Shown here: piece by piece, positions 11,776-28,183 of the stretch | Numbering within the stretch: position 1 is the first letter of the stretch | Layout of the letters: each line of letters begins with the position of its first letter | DNA from: Isoperla grammatica | Taxonomy: Eukaryota > Arthropoda > Insecta > Plecoptera > Perlodidae | Reading direction: 5' to 3' | DNA length: 64,000 bases | NCBI GenBank assembly: GCA_945910005.1 | Contig: OX246740.1 | Coordinates: 56,661,221 to 56,725,220 of the forward strand | The notes under the pieces: generated by a model | What the model was told of the DNA's origin: nothing | Database searches by the model: none | The model's input: only the letters and a program-made list of their open reading frames with translations | Position numbers and translations under genes: made by a program

Positions 11776-14700
11776 CCTTCCGTGATGGGTATCAGACACT
11801 CCCGGTGTGTTTGGTGGTTTTAGGATATCAACACACGCCTGTAAGTTATCACAATATTTAAAAAGTGTCCATTATTAGTTTTATGTAACTGAGTCGGTAG
11901 ACCATAAATCAAAATTAATTTATTAGATTCTATAAATATAGTGAAATGTGACTTTGCCAACAGTTTCTCACACGAATACCTAACGGTTGGGATGTAGAAA
12001 AGCTCTCCCTCGTTATGTGGTTAACCACGTGACCAGCTTAGCACGAGATTATGATATTGCACTCGTTTCCACTTTCTACAAGTTGTGCGTGTCTTTGTTC
12101 GACTCATTCACGCACTTCTAACAAGATGTATTATGTCCAGCGTATCGAGAGCAGAGCACGCACTCGCACTCAGGTAGCGTTTCACGTCATTCAACGGCGA
12201 TCGTTGTAACACGCAGGGAAGGATCGCTCGCTGCCAGGACTGTTTTGCACTATTTTGAATTTTTGATATTATACTTTTTTCCGTCAGTGTTTGTAGGATA
12301 TACTTTGAGATGTAGCTTAGCAAGTATAGCTTGAAAGAATGAGAATGTAAAAGGTTCTTTGCTCGTATCTTTGAATGTACACTCAATATAAAAATTTAGA
12401 ATCATGCGTCGCTAGCAAGGTCTACGGATATGTTTAAGAAAGATGCAAAATTTACTGTGTTTGATCAATTATTAAACATTTTTGTAGATATTTAGAAATT
12501 TTCTAATTTTATCCAAACAAAATCGATGTTTTATTAATTTTTTTGAGAATGTCTAGCCTCGAATTATTCCAAAAACCTTAAATTCTCAAACTTCTAGAGA
12601 AAAGTTGTCACAAGACGTGAAATTACATAAGTAGCCATTCCCATGTTCATTTAAATTCACATAAACATTCTTCCACTCTAGATCTTGTAGACAAATAATT
12701 GAACAGAATGGAAGAAAGTCAATTCAAATACATGTTTGTGTTTTCATTAGACGATAATCTGAAATGTTAACGCGTGCAGTTTAGTAAATATCCAATAACA
12801 AGTTGTCGATGCTTTCACCAACCCAAGAGAGTAACCGTCCTCTTCCGTGTAAAACGTACGGTCAATTCAATAGCCTTGATTCATTTCCACAAATAACCGG
12901 TCTGTGATTCGTCCAACCCTTCACTTTTCGTTAGATCGATCTTGGACCTCAGTTCTTGGAAGTAACTCACTAATTCTTACAAGTCTGTTGTTATGTCATT
13001 CTGGTAATTAACATAATTACATACTACATTTAAATGTATTCAAATCGTGCATTATGTCATTGTTATTATCACTATTATTGTAAGTCATATTACAAGAGCG
13101 TGACAGTTAAGTGTTCTTCTTGAGATGTTCATTATTCTAAGGAACGTATCGCCCTATATAGTGCTACATTCTAGAGTAACATTCTATCATGTCGTACAAA
13201 CACATCACGTATATTGCTGTAGGCCTACATACTAATCAAGGAACACTTCTTTATCAATGGATATGTTATTGATAAGTACGTTGACTTATTGATTGAAACA
13301 ACCCCCTACAAACACGTACTATGCGGTACTTCCAATGATCGCGATTGCAGAGAACAGGGGATACAGAGTGAAGTAAGATGTGATGTAAAATGTGGGAGGA
13401 AGAAACGTGATCTATGTGTTAATTATTTTGGCACTGGTTCATCGTATTCCTAACAGGTAGTTTCGATGGTCGTGCGTAAGATGCATCGTCTCGATAGCCA
13501 CATTGCATCTGTGTGTCAGGAGTGTCCTATCGTCGCGATGACCCCACTGCCAGGGGCCGCGCGATGGCCCGACCGGCCCCTCCACTGATCTCAGCTCTTA
13601 TATATCTCACTCGCCCTCGGGCTATCCTAACTGTATTAAAATGCATCTTTGGCCTTCGTGTGTTCCGTCGGAATTATCGAAGGAATGTTTAAATCATTTA
13701 AAACTAGGACATTCCGCCGGGCCATTGTTTTTATCAGATCTCATTGCGTCTTCGGCTCCACATTAGCTCGACCTCGGGCGTCCAGTCCGGTCGAACTGCG
13801 GTCAGCGCTCTGCGCGTGCGCGGCGGCAAAAACAACTACTCTCGTTAGTGGTGCACATTTCAGGGCGCAACTCATGTTGTTGTATTTCATTGATGCTTCA
13901 TGTAACAACTAAAGTTTACATGTTGTAAGTACATACTTGGCAAGTACTTCAACAAATATAAAAATCATATTTACTGTCCTTACAAATCTCTGAAAATTGT
14001 AATAAACTAACATATTTTTCTAGTAAACCACTACTTCACATGCAATAAACATAATAGCAGTCCCATGCTAAGTATGTCTATATAGATGTTTGAAATTTAA
14101 AAATAACTATAATCAGATGAATGTGAGATCGTTGTCTGTCAGCCCAGTGCACGACAGCGTTACTCGGCGACTCTTAACAGTCACTGTGTCAAGTCTCCTG
14201 TCAGACAAACAACGTTTTCTTCTCGTAAAGTGAAATCCGCGGATACCCTAGATAGTTAATTCAAATCTAGTAACGCCTAACGCCAAACAAAACAAATAAT
14301 GCGAATCACTTTCTAGCCCCGGCCGGATTATACGGGCGTAGTAAACTATGTCTTCGTTGATTGTTTGCTGCGAGTCAGGCTTGAGGTAAGATCGCTCATA
14401 CTGGGTCATCGAGGACGGGACATCAAAAGAATTCCATTATTTATTGGTTCGAGTGTGACTATGATGTCACGCCTAGAGTAATTGAAGAGCAGAACAAACA
14501 GAATCATGTTTTCTAGTTCACAGGTGAAATCACCAGGACAGATTTACTTCAAATTTGAACAATGGGATGGTTTGAAATTAATGTACGATTATGTTATGTA
14601 ATTGGCGATTAGTTTATGTAGATTTAGAAACCTCAACGGTTGTATTGGCGGCGAAATACTCGAGATTCGCTCGAGTTCCGTTGACTCTTGCGTTGAGCTC

Positions 14701-16531
14701 TCCAGCATGTTTTCGCATTAGATTTGGGCACACTTTCGTTTCTCTGTCCTTTGGGCAGGAATTTGGATACTTTAACCCCAAGCCCCGGAACATAGTTGAG
14801 AATTATGTATTAACGTTAGTTATTCTCTAACAAAAAACATTAATAATTATAGTTATATTTACATTTATTTGCTTCGCGTGATTTAATTATATTACTTTCT
14901 TTTTTGTTATTTAACGGAAGTAGTTTCTGAAGTTATGACAAAAAGTTGAATAATTATACTTTTATTTCTAACACGTTTTGAATAAATCATTATGTATTAT
15001 TCTGCTTTTAGTCACATTCTTTGTACACGATTTAGGTCTTTGAATTAAAACAGAGAAAATAAACGGAGTAAATTATTTCTTATCTTAAAAAATTTAACCC
15101 ATACATAATTACAGAGAGTGATTTAAGTATACTTATCATCTGCCTTTGCATTGCTAGAAGTGTTGACAAAAACCGGTATCGGCTACACGGCTTTTTGTAT
15201 AAGAAACAGTAATAAAAACGCGAAACAAAAATAAGAAGGTTAATTAGCAATTACAATACTTATGAGTATTATTATTGTTTTATTATTTCGTGTCGAAGTT
15301 CACGTTGTGTTAGTTACGCGTATTTCGGAGCTAATAACTGTCTTATTATGGTTACCTAATGTGGTCACTGACAGAGCTACTTTAGTTTGCCAGGCAAGGT
15401 AATTACTCTGTTTTACTAACCAAACGTGATTTGTGTAATACTTAATTTTAAATTCTTTTCGTGACATCCATCGACTTGAGATTGTTGTGTTGAGTACAGT
15501 GTTTCCAAAAGAGAAGGGCTGCTGGGTTAATGATGTTTGCAACATCTACTACTGCTCTTATTGTCAAACATTGTGCAACATTGCCCGTGGGCGAAATTAA
15601 GAGATTATATTTTAGTGGTGTTCGTGGGAGAGACTGGACTCGTTATAGCTGGACCGACTTTAATTGGGGTTTCAAAAGTGTTATGGGTTTTAAGGAACCT
15701 ATTACTCTTAGAAAAATGATGTGATAAGTATCTCGTTATCATACTAAACGATAGTTTATAACAGAGCTTCAAGCGAACATTATTTATACTGACATGACAG
15801 CAATCTATCAAGATAATTTGAAACAATTCTGAATCCCAACGTAAATTATAACTTATTACACTATGTACTAAATGATAGTTGTAAACATCATATTCGTCAT
15901 TTAAATACGGCGTTGTTACAGATGCATAGCTATTGGATTAATTTGTTTAGTTGTGATATAAATACACACGTGGAGTTTCTTTAGTCTTAATTTAAAATTA
16001 AATTAGTTACATTTTAACAACGCAATCGTTTCCTATAAAATATTTCTAGATGTGAATTTTTAGAGCCGCCGTTCACCACAAGAGAACTATAAAACAAATA
16101 TTTACTTAACTATTTACTAGAATTTGTATTTCTTTCACCTTACTTGTTACACATTATTCATTCAATTTCTTGCTAAACAAAGCTATTCACTTATTGGCAC
16201 TCCATTAACATTACGACGAGTGGATTTTAAATTGTTTATTTTACCCATACTAATCGTGCATTGTATGCACCAGCATGCGTTCTAAAACTCGGTATGTTTT
16301 TTAGTAATTGCATAAGCACATAAAATATTTGTCGATAACAAAATATTTAAAGAAAATTACAAAACCAAAAACTCACATTTCAATTTTCTTCGATATTACA
16401 TTTTTTAATCAAAATTTTTAAAACCGGTGATAAACTTAAATTCCACTCCACTAATCACAACAGAACAACCCCCTTAGACGCACATTAAAACCACCCCCAA
16501 CGTATGTAAATATTTGTTGCACTGAACTTAC

Positions 16532-16586
16532 TTGCTGCAATGACTGTGATTAAAAGCGCCACCGCGCCGAGGCGTCCCGACGCCAT
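16532..16586 (-). CDS. Skeletor: Skeletor-like protein, coding exon 1 (signal peptide)
   Basis: The start codon is at 16586-16584 in a strong context (AAGATGG). The exon encodes MASGRLGAVALLITVIAA and ends with one base of the next codon before a GTAAGT donor (16531-16526). It has a short polar start, a hydrophobic core (AVALLITVIAA) and small residues, as in a secretory signal peptide. Joined to the exon at 2877-3023 the split codon becomes Ser. The junction then gives a plausible signal-peptidase site near ...SGASA before AES. Matching phase 1 at both splice sites, a good signal peptide and a DM13 start together make the pairing convincing, although no transcript evidence is available here. 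An alternative 5' exon elsewhere cannot be excluded. Confidence 0.75.
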
Positions 16587-16800
16587 CTTAGAGACGTCCG
16601 TCATAGTCGGTGTCTGCGAACCAACTGAGTCGAGCGTCAGTCTACTTTCTTCTCTTGTAGCTGCTTCTTTCGCCCATCGCCCATGTAAAACGGCCGTCCC
16701 ACTGCTGCATCAAGTGCCGACCGAGCTACCGACAACAGCGGCAGCGGACCAGCGAAAGCTACCGACACTCGTTATAATATTAGTTATTTAATGCGATTTG
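16587..16800 (-). promoter_or_regulatory. 5' UTR and probable core promoter region of the Skeletor-like gene
   Basis: This sequence immediately upstream of the start codon is more GC- and CpG-rich than its surroundings. On the minus strand a TCAGT initiator-like word occurs at about 16627-16623. No TATA box is evident. The region is where a transcription start is expected, but the exact site cannot be read from sequence. The open frame on the opposite strand is regarded as a shadow. Confidence 0.4.
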
Positions 16801-16951
16801 TTTAGCCCTTTCACATTCAGCTATACTTACTGATAATGTTGAGGAAGACCAATGTGAGGAGATGCGGTTTGACCTTTGACCGGCATTGTTGTAATGTTAC
16901 GCGCTTACTCGTGCAGTGATACACTCACACTCACATATACTCTCTTGTTAC

Positions 16952-17226
16952 TCTTTACGTCGCTATTGTTGCACTTTACGTCGCTATTGTTGCACTTATC
17001 GTCGCTATTGTTGCACTTATCGTCGCTATTGTTGCACTTCTCGTCGCTATTGTTGCACTTAACGTCACTTTTGTTGCACTTTTCGTCACTATTGTTGCAC
17101 TTTACGTCGCTGTTGTTGCACTTTACGTCGCTATTGTTGCACTTTACGTCGCTATTGTTGCACTTATCGTCGCTATTGTTGCACTTATCGTCGCTATTGT
17201 TGCACTTCTCGTCGCTATTGTTGCAC
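16952..17226. repeat. 21 bp minisatellite
   Basis: About 13 copies of a 21 bp unit, TCGCTATTGTTGCACTTWYCG with minor variants. Because 21 is a multiple of three it leaves an open frame of seven-residue leucine/serine/histidine repeats, which I regard as non-genic. It lies about 150 bp upstream of the putative promoter of the Skeletor-like gene. Confidence 0.92.
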
Positions 17227-20200
17227 TGAAGACGATAAGGGCTGATAGATGAAGATGAATAACAACAAAAACAAAAAATGATATGCAGTCGTCTCTACGA
17301 ACCATTTAAGATAGATATAACTAGATAAATGTCTTTATTAACGGGGGATTAGAGACCTGTGAGGCATTTTCTTAGATCAAACCGTAGAATAAGAATGTGA
17401 TGAAGAATGTCTGGATAGACTTGCACCTTTCGTTCTTCCAGAGTGTTATCAATGTTACGATGTATGCGGTAAGGTAAGGGAGGCATTGTGCATACAGTAG
17501 GCATGATAGAATCCCGGTTATTGACACGTAGTGCACTCTAGTGGAAAGTTATCAGCCAAACACCGGCTTCGAAATGGCAATGTCATGTGGCAAATACGCG
17601 TACATAACAGGCAGGCTGTTAATCAGTTGCATTAGTAATAGAAATCTCTATACTGCATCTGTCTCCTCGAGGTTTATTTGAGAAAACTCTGAGGTGTATG
17701 GGTGTAGTGGCGTGGAGTGACGGAGGGAACCTTTCATAACATATTATGTTGTTTATGTTCATTATGTTGACAGAGAGTAGAGTTCAATACCATATGTAGA
17801 TATCATCAAGAACATAATAAGCTAATCCTGCTTCCCGTGTTATGAAAGGTGACAGACCGCCACTAAAGACGTTCTAAGTACTAAAAGTAAAAAAAAAAAT
17901 GAGAAGAATTTAATATAAATGATTAGACAATTTATCAAAATGTGATATGGATAATTAAATAATGTTATTAACCTAGGAACAATAAATATACTACGTCTAT
18001 TTTCTTTTTTTTAGGAGTCACTGTTAGTTAGTGTAATTATTCACATAATTGAATATAGAATATAATCTGCCATATATTGCGTTCACTGTCTATTTTCTTA
18101 TAATTTACAAAATATTATGGCAAAGTGTCCACACTTGCGTTGACATTTCCTTGACGCTCAGAACTGAAGGCTTACCACACTTGATTCACCGCTCAAGCAC
18201 AGATAACGGATTGTCAAGTGTTGACGCTTCCACCCACACCACACAGCACGAGAACAGATGACATTCTCCTGTCAGGCTGATCACAATGGATTACAGGAAG
18301 ACTTTCACTGGTGACAGACAAATGTTCGAAAAGTGTGTGAACTCTTTTCGTGAGCCAACTGGAGACAGATTCATATGTTGATTGTGCACGAGACGATTCC
18401 CTCACAAGCAGTCGACGAGATAGTTGATAGTCAATGATTTCGTCACTCGTTATATTTCATTTTTTTCTTTACAGGAAATATTTGCAACAAAATTGAATAG
18501 AAGATACAGTCAAAGGGAGTAATTTTTAACCATATAGGATAAAAAGTGGACGTTGATAGTTTTTCGTTTAAGGTTGGTTGTACCTCTACCTACTGTGCGG
18601 AGCCCCTAATTTATGACTGGTAGAAGAATTGCTTTGATGCTTAAAGGGTCACAAAGTAAACAAAAATATCTCATCCCTTAGAGAATAGAATGTTCCAGAG
18701 GGGATGATATATTTTCGTTTACTTTTTGGCTATTTTAAAGCATTTTACGTCAAATTAATCGACAGAAATCGAGGGGGGGGGGTCGAGCCAATAGGGTATG
18801 TTGCTTCGCTCGTGCAATGTCTGTTGCTTATGACGGTGATGACGCATGCGCACTGTGCAGACATGGGTGCACGGCCCACCTTGCATCACTAAACTACGAC
18901 GGGCATGTTCACAGTTAGGATCACTCGTTACCGATGTAACCTGGCAACAATTACTGTATCTTTATTGGTGTTGCGTCGTTACCGGAGACTAATTGCTCGT
19001 TGGAATACCCTAAACGCCGGCTTAAATGCTTCCTACTTTAATTGTGGGGTAACCATGCGCGGCATTGAGGTGTTGTCTACACGCATACGGTGCAGCGTGG
19101 CGGTCGTGGTCGATGAGGCGTTGGTGTGGTGAAGCAGGGTTCTTGTCTACACATAGGTCACTCGTCGCATCGTCTCGATTAGCTTCGTAACCATATGTAC
19201 AGCCCAAATATCATCGGTTTACAAGTTTTAGGCTTCCAAAGACAACTTGTTTGTCTTTTTCGTTATAAAGATTATTTAGGCTGCTATTAAATACTTTCTT
19301 TATAATATTCACGACGAGGATTTGGAATGATAACTAATTATATTTTCAAACGCAAAACTGAACCAGTTTGTTATTATAATTAATGCACAAGGATTTGAAT
19401 TATAGCGAAAACCAATTTTTGATTCTTGAAAAAAATCTACATAATGTCTCTAGTGCTTATTTTTGTTGTCAATTGTGTATAATGTAAGTAGTCATCTGAA
19501 CACATTATATTATTATACTATTGTTTCTCTTTCCATCGAACTATGTTTTATAGCTCACATCTTGCATTTTTTACATAATAAAGTCTTTTTTACGTTATGC
19601 TTTTATTAAATATAATCGTAAATATATTATTGCTGGTCGTAATACAGTAAAATGCTTCAGTCATTATTGAGGGTCAGCTGTTGGCCATGTATACGCCACA
19701 TTGAAAATACTTGTAAATCATGATGTATTATTGCTGCACTAAATCCCCACTGGACGTGTAACCTGCATCTACATTGCAGGATAATTCATAGCGTAATGGA
19801 TTTAGCGGAATACACGGTCAGTACTGAGATAAAACAATATTACTAAAATTAATCTGGTTCGGACGAAATTTCAAACACAGACTGTATGAGGTAGATGATA
19901 ATACGTCCGACATGAAGTTGACAGATCCATACATCCATAGGGAGTGACGCTTTTGTTTTAGTTTTCTACACTTTACGCTGTACATGACAGGGTTCCCAAC
20001 CTAAACCATTTACCGAGTCATAATTGTTGTCATTATCATAATGTCGAGCATTTTCGCTGGGTTTAAAACATTCTTTTACTCTTTTTAGTACATCAATTTT
20101 GATGACAACACTATTATTAATTTAAAAATGCATTGTGGATTTGTAAACTCATTATAGCCTATTGGATATTTTATGATGCTCTAGTTGTTGTCATACACAT

Positions 20201-21454
20201 TATCCTGACATGGTGTGTGAGAAGTTGAGCGATGTACTTTAGTAAATATAGAATAATGTGTTTATTGTTTCGTTATACTCTTTAGTAGAAGAATGTAATC
20301 GAAGCGGAAGGGGATCGAAAGGAGAAATAGTAGGGGCGGACAAGATAGGAATATGTGCACACTACGACATTATATAACTACCCCGAAGTTTATTCCGACC
20401 CAAGGAGATAAAGAACATTTCTGTAATACCCTAGATTTTTATTTTTGTACAAAATAATCCACGATTTGCGGTGTTATGTAGAATAAAAGAAACATTCGAG
20501 AGCCACAAACCACTCCAGTGATTGTTGAAACGTGAGAAAAAAAATGATAATGTTTTTAATACTCGCGCCATTATAATCGTACCTATAGTTGCTCAGTGAT
20601 TGGTCGGTGAGAACTGCCGTAATGCACTCAGCCAAGGTCATTCACACGGCTGCACTTGGGCTCTAGAATCAATTACCGGCCCGAAAACAAGACCTGTTTG
20701 TTTAGTACAGTTAATCTCATTAGTCCAAGGAAGTTGTGAGCATGTCCAGTACCTCTTGTCAATTTCTCCGCAGACGTTTAAATTAGGTTCGGGCAAATTG
20801 TTTCGTGTGTCACAATTTGCCACTTTCTTATTCGTGTACACTTTGTCAAAGCTTGCATGTCAATCGCTATTTTTTTAGTTTTCAGCCTGAAAAAATGGAG
20901 ATGTACTAAAATATAAAATAAATCGCGCTTATATCCAAAAACAAAACACTACTAATTATTGATTTTTGTTACAAATTGCAGTATTTGAAATGCATAGATT
21001 ATAGACAAATCACATTCGTAAAATCCACTATACATGTAAATAAAACAAAGTAGAAACTCCAACTAAACGCCGAATGAAAACCGAATTACTCGAATTGAAC
21101 GATTTTGAAAGATACGTCAACATGATCAAACAAAACTCGGCATCTCTTCTGCTCTGCAATGAGATCGCTCATGAATCTGCTCATTATTCGCCTAATTTAT
21201 GTGTTCTATGAAATACATAAGTCAATGACTGCCGAGTATAGTCGGCAGTAAAAGAAGAGTCCTTATTATCCTTGCATCACCAGTGAGGTATTTACAGTCA
21301 CCGTCGCAAGCGTTGAACCATCATTACTGTCTCACGCCGGATGATGGTGGTGGTTCATTAACCATTTTAAACCACTCTAGAGTAAGTAGGCCGTGTTGTG
21401 TCATCGAGGGAGAGGCGCTGTCCACGTTGACGGCTGAGCGCGACCCAACTTGTT

Positions 21455-21755
21455 GCTTATATCTCTGTTATTGCGAGACGATGAGGGGTGACATATGAAG
21501 ATGGGGGATATTTCCAAAAAATCCCATGCCTTGTCCAACGGTTTAGCTGCCGGTTCCCATACGAACACCGAAGTTAAACTACTTCAGGCTTGGTCGGGAG
21601 AAGAGTAGGTGACCGCTCTCCGAAACACTAAGATTGAAGGGTTCGAAAATTTGTGTAACAGCTTCGAATTGGAGCCCAAGTCCCTATAGGTGCCTTACGT
21701 TTGGGACCTGCGCCTCAACCCCATGAGCCACCGCGGATCGCTAAAAACTATAATC
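21455..21755 (-). mobile_element. Family A SINE, minus strand, split by a 5S-like segment
   Basis: Read on the minus strand, a tRNA-like head (GTGGCTCATGGGGTTGAGGC, then GGCGCAGGTCCC) is followed by the 5S-related segment in reverse. The family body then resumes (GGACAAGGCATGGG, CCATCTTCATATGTC, ACCCCTCATCGTCTCGCAAT). The copy therefore looks interrupted or chimeric. Boundaries are approximate. Confidence 0.5.
21535..21630 (+). pseudogene. 5S rRNA-like remnant (possible SINE3-type head)
   Basis: The plus strand carries CCGGTTCCCATACGAACACC, then GAAGTTAAAC, then GGCTTGGTCGGGAGAAGAGT, then AGGTGACCGC and CCGAAACAC. Order and spacing follow animal 5S rRNA, including the conserved CACCGAAGTTAA block and the GGGTGACCGC-like internal promoter region. 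It is too diverged to be a functional 5S gene. It could be the head of a 5S-derived SINE or a retrotransposed 5S copy inserted into the surrounding SINE. Confidence 0.6.
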
Positions 21756-22214
21756 TTACATGATAAATGATTGATAACCGTTTCTTATTATTACATAATT
21801 ATTCGTTATAATATTTATTACCATTGCCATGGTAAGTTGATTCGTAGTATCCGTAGGTTAAGCCTTCACAGAGAAGGGAAAGAGTTTCTGCTCTCTGAAA
21901 GAATTCGACATATCTGACATTTTGTATGAGAAGGTATTAATAACGAAGATATCTCGACTACCCTTGACTTATGAACGCCGGAGAGTGTATTCATGAAAGT
22001 GAATGTACATGTGTAACAACACCTTTATGCCGGTATGGATACCGTTATAGTCGTCAGCGCATCTTATACAATAATAGTCGCCTCCAGGCTTCCTACATTC
22101 AAGGACTTGATGTTATATCTTCGTCGAACCTTCTTCTTGTCAGTCATGACGTGTTTCTTTGTTATTATTGCACTTGTTTAACGACGTACTCTACAATTAT
22201 AGCTATCCTGGACC

Positions 22215-22639
22215 CAGGGGCGTAACCAGGGTACTAATATTACCCGGGTAAGATACGGAGATAGGGACTTCAGGCAAAAATAGCAGGAGGGTTTGGGGGG
22301 CGAGCCCCCCAACAACAGCGCCGCAGGCGATTTTTTTAAAATTCGGGGTTTTATAGAGTGATTTCTGAGCGTTTCAGAAAAATTACCGGACTTAATGCAA
22401 AACTGAAATACTGTCGTTTGTGTAGTGCATAAAACCAGAAAACAAACACAAATGGAAAAATTGACGAAAATGATTAAGAACTATTGAGTTTTGGGGCTAA
22501 GTTTGGTCTCAGTTTGGGGCTAGGTTTGGGTGGTTGGTCCTAGTGGAATTGTAAAAGCTGTAGGCATGCAAGGAACTTATACTTAGGGAATTTTTACCCG
22601 GGTATCTACCCGGGTTACCGATGCCTAGTTACGCGCCTG
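22215..22639. mobile_element. hAT-type MITE with 8 bp target duplication
   Basis: The 425 bp element begins CAGGGGCGTAACCAGGGTA and ends with the complement of CAGGCGCGTAACTAGGCAT. It is flanked by an exact 8 bp direct repeat, CCTGGACC (22207-22214 and 22640-22647). Terminal inverted repeats starting CAG and 8 bp duplications are the hallmark of hAT transposons. The interior has no transposase frame, and contains TTTGGGGGGCGAGCCCCCCA and ACCCGGGTATCTACCCGGGT inverted repeats near the ends. Confidence 0.88.
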
Positions 22640-22647
22640 CCTGGACC

Positions 22648-26754
<4,107 letters not shown>

Positions 26755-28183
26755 TTAGATGAGCGCAGCGAAGCGGAGTGAATCTCTCCATACAACTCGA
26801 TCGGCGCTTTGTCTGTGTGTATGTATGTATGTATGTATGTATGTCTGTATGTCTGTATGTGCGCTAAATTTTGTTCGTCGCGCACAGGTCAAACGGCTTG
26901 ACGTATTTGGCTGAAAATTTCGGGCAACATTTGTGACTACTAAACTCGATGCTGTTAACATAACCAGCAAAATTCGTCAAGATGCCAACCTACAAAAAAT
27001 TAATTACTGAAAAACAAAAATTGTTTATTTATTTAATTAAATGAAAACTTACGAACGGATTAAAATAATGTTTCTCATGAAGGTTTATATCAACAGTACC
27101 AACAACTGACAATAATTTCAAAATTGTACGTTTATCCGCCATGTTATAAAAAAATATTGTTTATTTACAACAATAATTTCTTCATTTTTACAGTGTTCCG
27201 CCGATATGATTCGCATTTGCGGACTTTTGCAATTAGATGCACAAAGTATACACCAAAAATAGCGTACGTAACAATACCTACGCACTATTATTTAGAATCT
27301 CGATAGCTGTCATAAAATGGCTACAATGACATAGGATGCCAACCTACAAAAAATTAACAACTAAAACACATGTTTTGTTATTTATTTAATTAAATTAAAA
27401 CTTACACACAGATATTGATGATGTTTTATATGTAGGTCCACATCAATATTACCAACACACGACAAAAGTTTCAAAATTGTAGCTTTAACCGCCATGTTAT
27501 AAACAAATATTGTTTATTTACGGCAGTAATTTTCTTCGTTTTTACAGTGTTCCACCGATATGATTCGCATTTGCGGACCATTGAAGTTAGATGCACATAG
27601 TATGCTGCCGAAATGGCTTACGCAGTCAGACCTTTCTCACTATGTATTTGGAATTTTGATAGCTATCATAGAATGGCTACAATGACGTGTTATATTTAAT
27701 GACCTTCACGGCAAACATGCAAATGCTAACAACGAACTTGGTAGACAAATTAAAAAGCTTTTATTATGATTTAAAAGCGGGTTAATGTATGATAAATTAA
27801 AATAACAATTTAGATATAGACTGTATCTACATTATGGAACTTTCTATACACTGATAGGTTTAATAGTTTATGAATAAGAGCCTATTGAGTAGACCACGGT
27901 CGAATGAAATTATGCGGAAATCCATCAACTTGAAGGTTTTAATTTCTTTAAAGAAAACTGCTAAACGGATTAAAATAATATTTCGTGCATTTATTAGCAA
28001 TATATCAAGAAATAATATACTTACGTTATAAGGTTGTAACTTGATCCGCCATCTTGTAAGAAAATCATATGTTTATTATAAAGGTATTTTTTTTTTTAAA
28101 GAGTAATATGATATGCAAATGTTTTATTTGATTTGATACATTGAAAAAAATCGCTCATCTGTCAACGCGGAGCGTTTTCCTAG
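26755..28183 (+). mobile_element. Helentron/HINE-type unit 1
   Basis: This is the first of four head-to-tail units. It starts TTAGATGAGCGCAGCG, has a GTAT/GTCT microsatellite about 60 bp in, and ends with an inverted match to its start (CGCTCATCT), a short hairpin (AACGC GGA GCGTT) and the terminal CCTAG. This layout (subterminal inverted repeats, a GTCY-type microsatellite near the 5' end, a 3' hairpin and CTAG, insertion next to T) is characteristic of non-autonomous Helentron-associated elements such as Drosophila DINE-1. Inside, two copies of a ~354 bp sub-repeat begin at about 26981 and 27335. There is no helicase/Rep frame, so it is non-autonomous. Confidence 0.78.

Larger units (their letters stand above)
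3024..16531 (-). other. Intron 1 of the Skeletor-like gene
   Basis: This 13.5 kb phase-1 intron runs between a GTAAGT donor (minus, 16531-16526) and a TTGCAG acceptor next to 3023. No convincing internal exon was found. It contains minisatellites (3669-3992, 10972-11140), a foldback element (8785-8940), SINE copies (about 4990-5112, 6415-6560, 6562-6660, 7000-7190, 11741-11775), a short TA run near 8267-8287, and CpG-rich patches (11240-11380, 13540-13830). The CpG-rich patches could be regulatory, but nothing specific is recognisable. Confidence 0.6.
17227..22206. other. Upstream spacer, mostly featureless
   Basis: AT-rich sequence with no recognisable coding segment. It contains family A SINE tail fragments (about 17229-17265 minus, 19159-19200 plus), a G tract (18773-18782), and the composite SINE/5S insertion at 21455-21755 listed separately. 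Several frames of 60-90 codons lack any domain or splice support. Confidence 0.5.

Noticed and set aside
16876..17229. 117-residue leucine-rich open frame
   Set aside because: It is the translation of a 21 bp minisatellite, which stays open because 21 is divisible by three.
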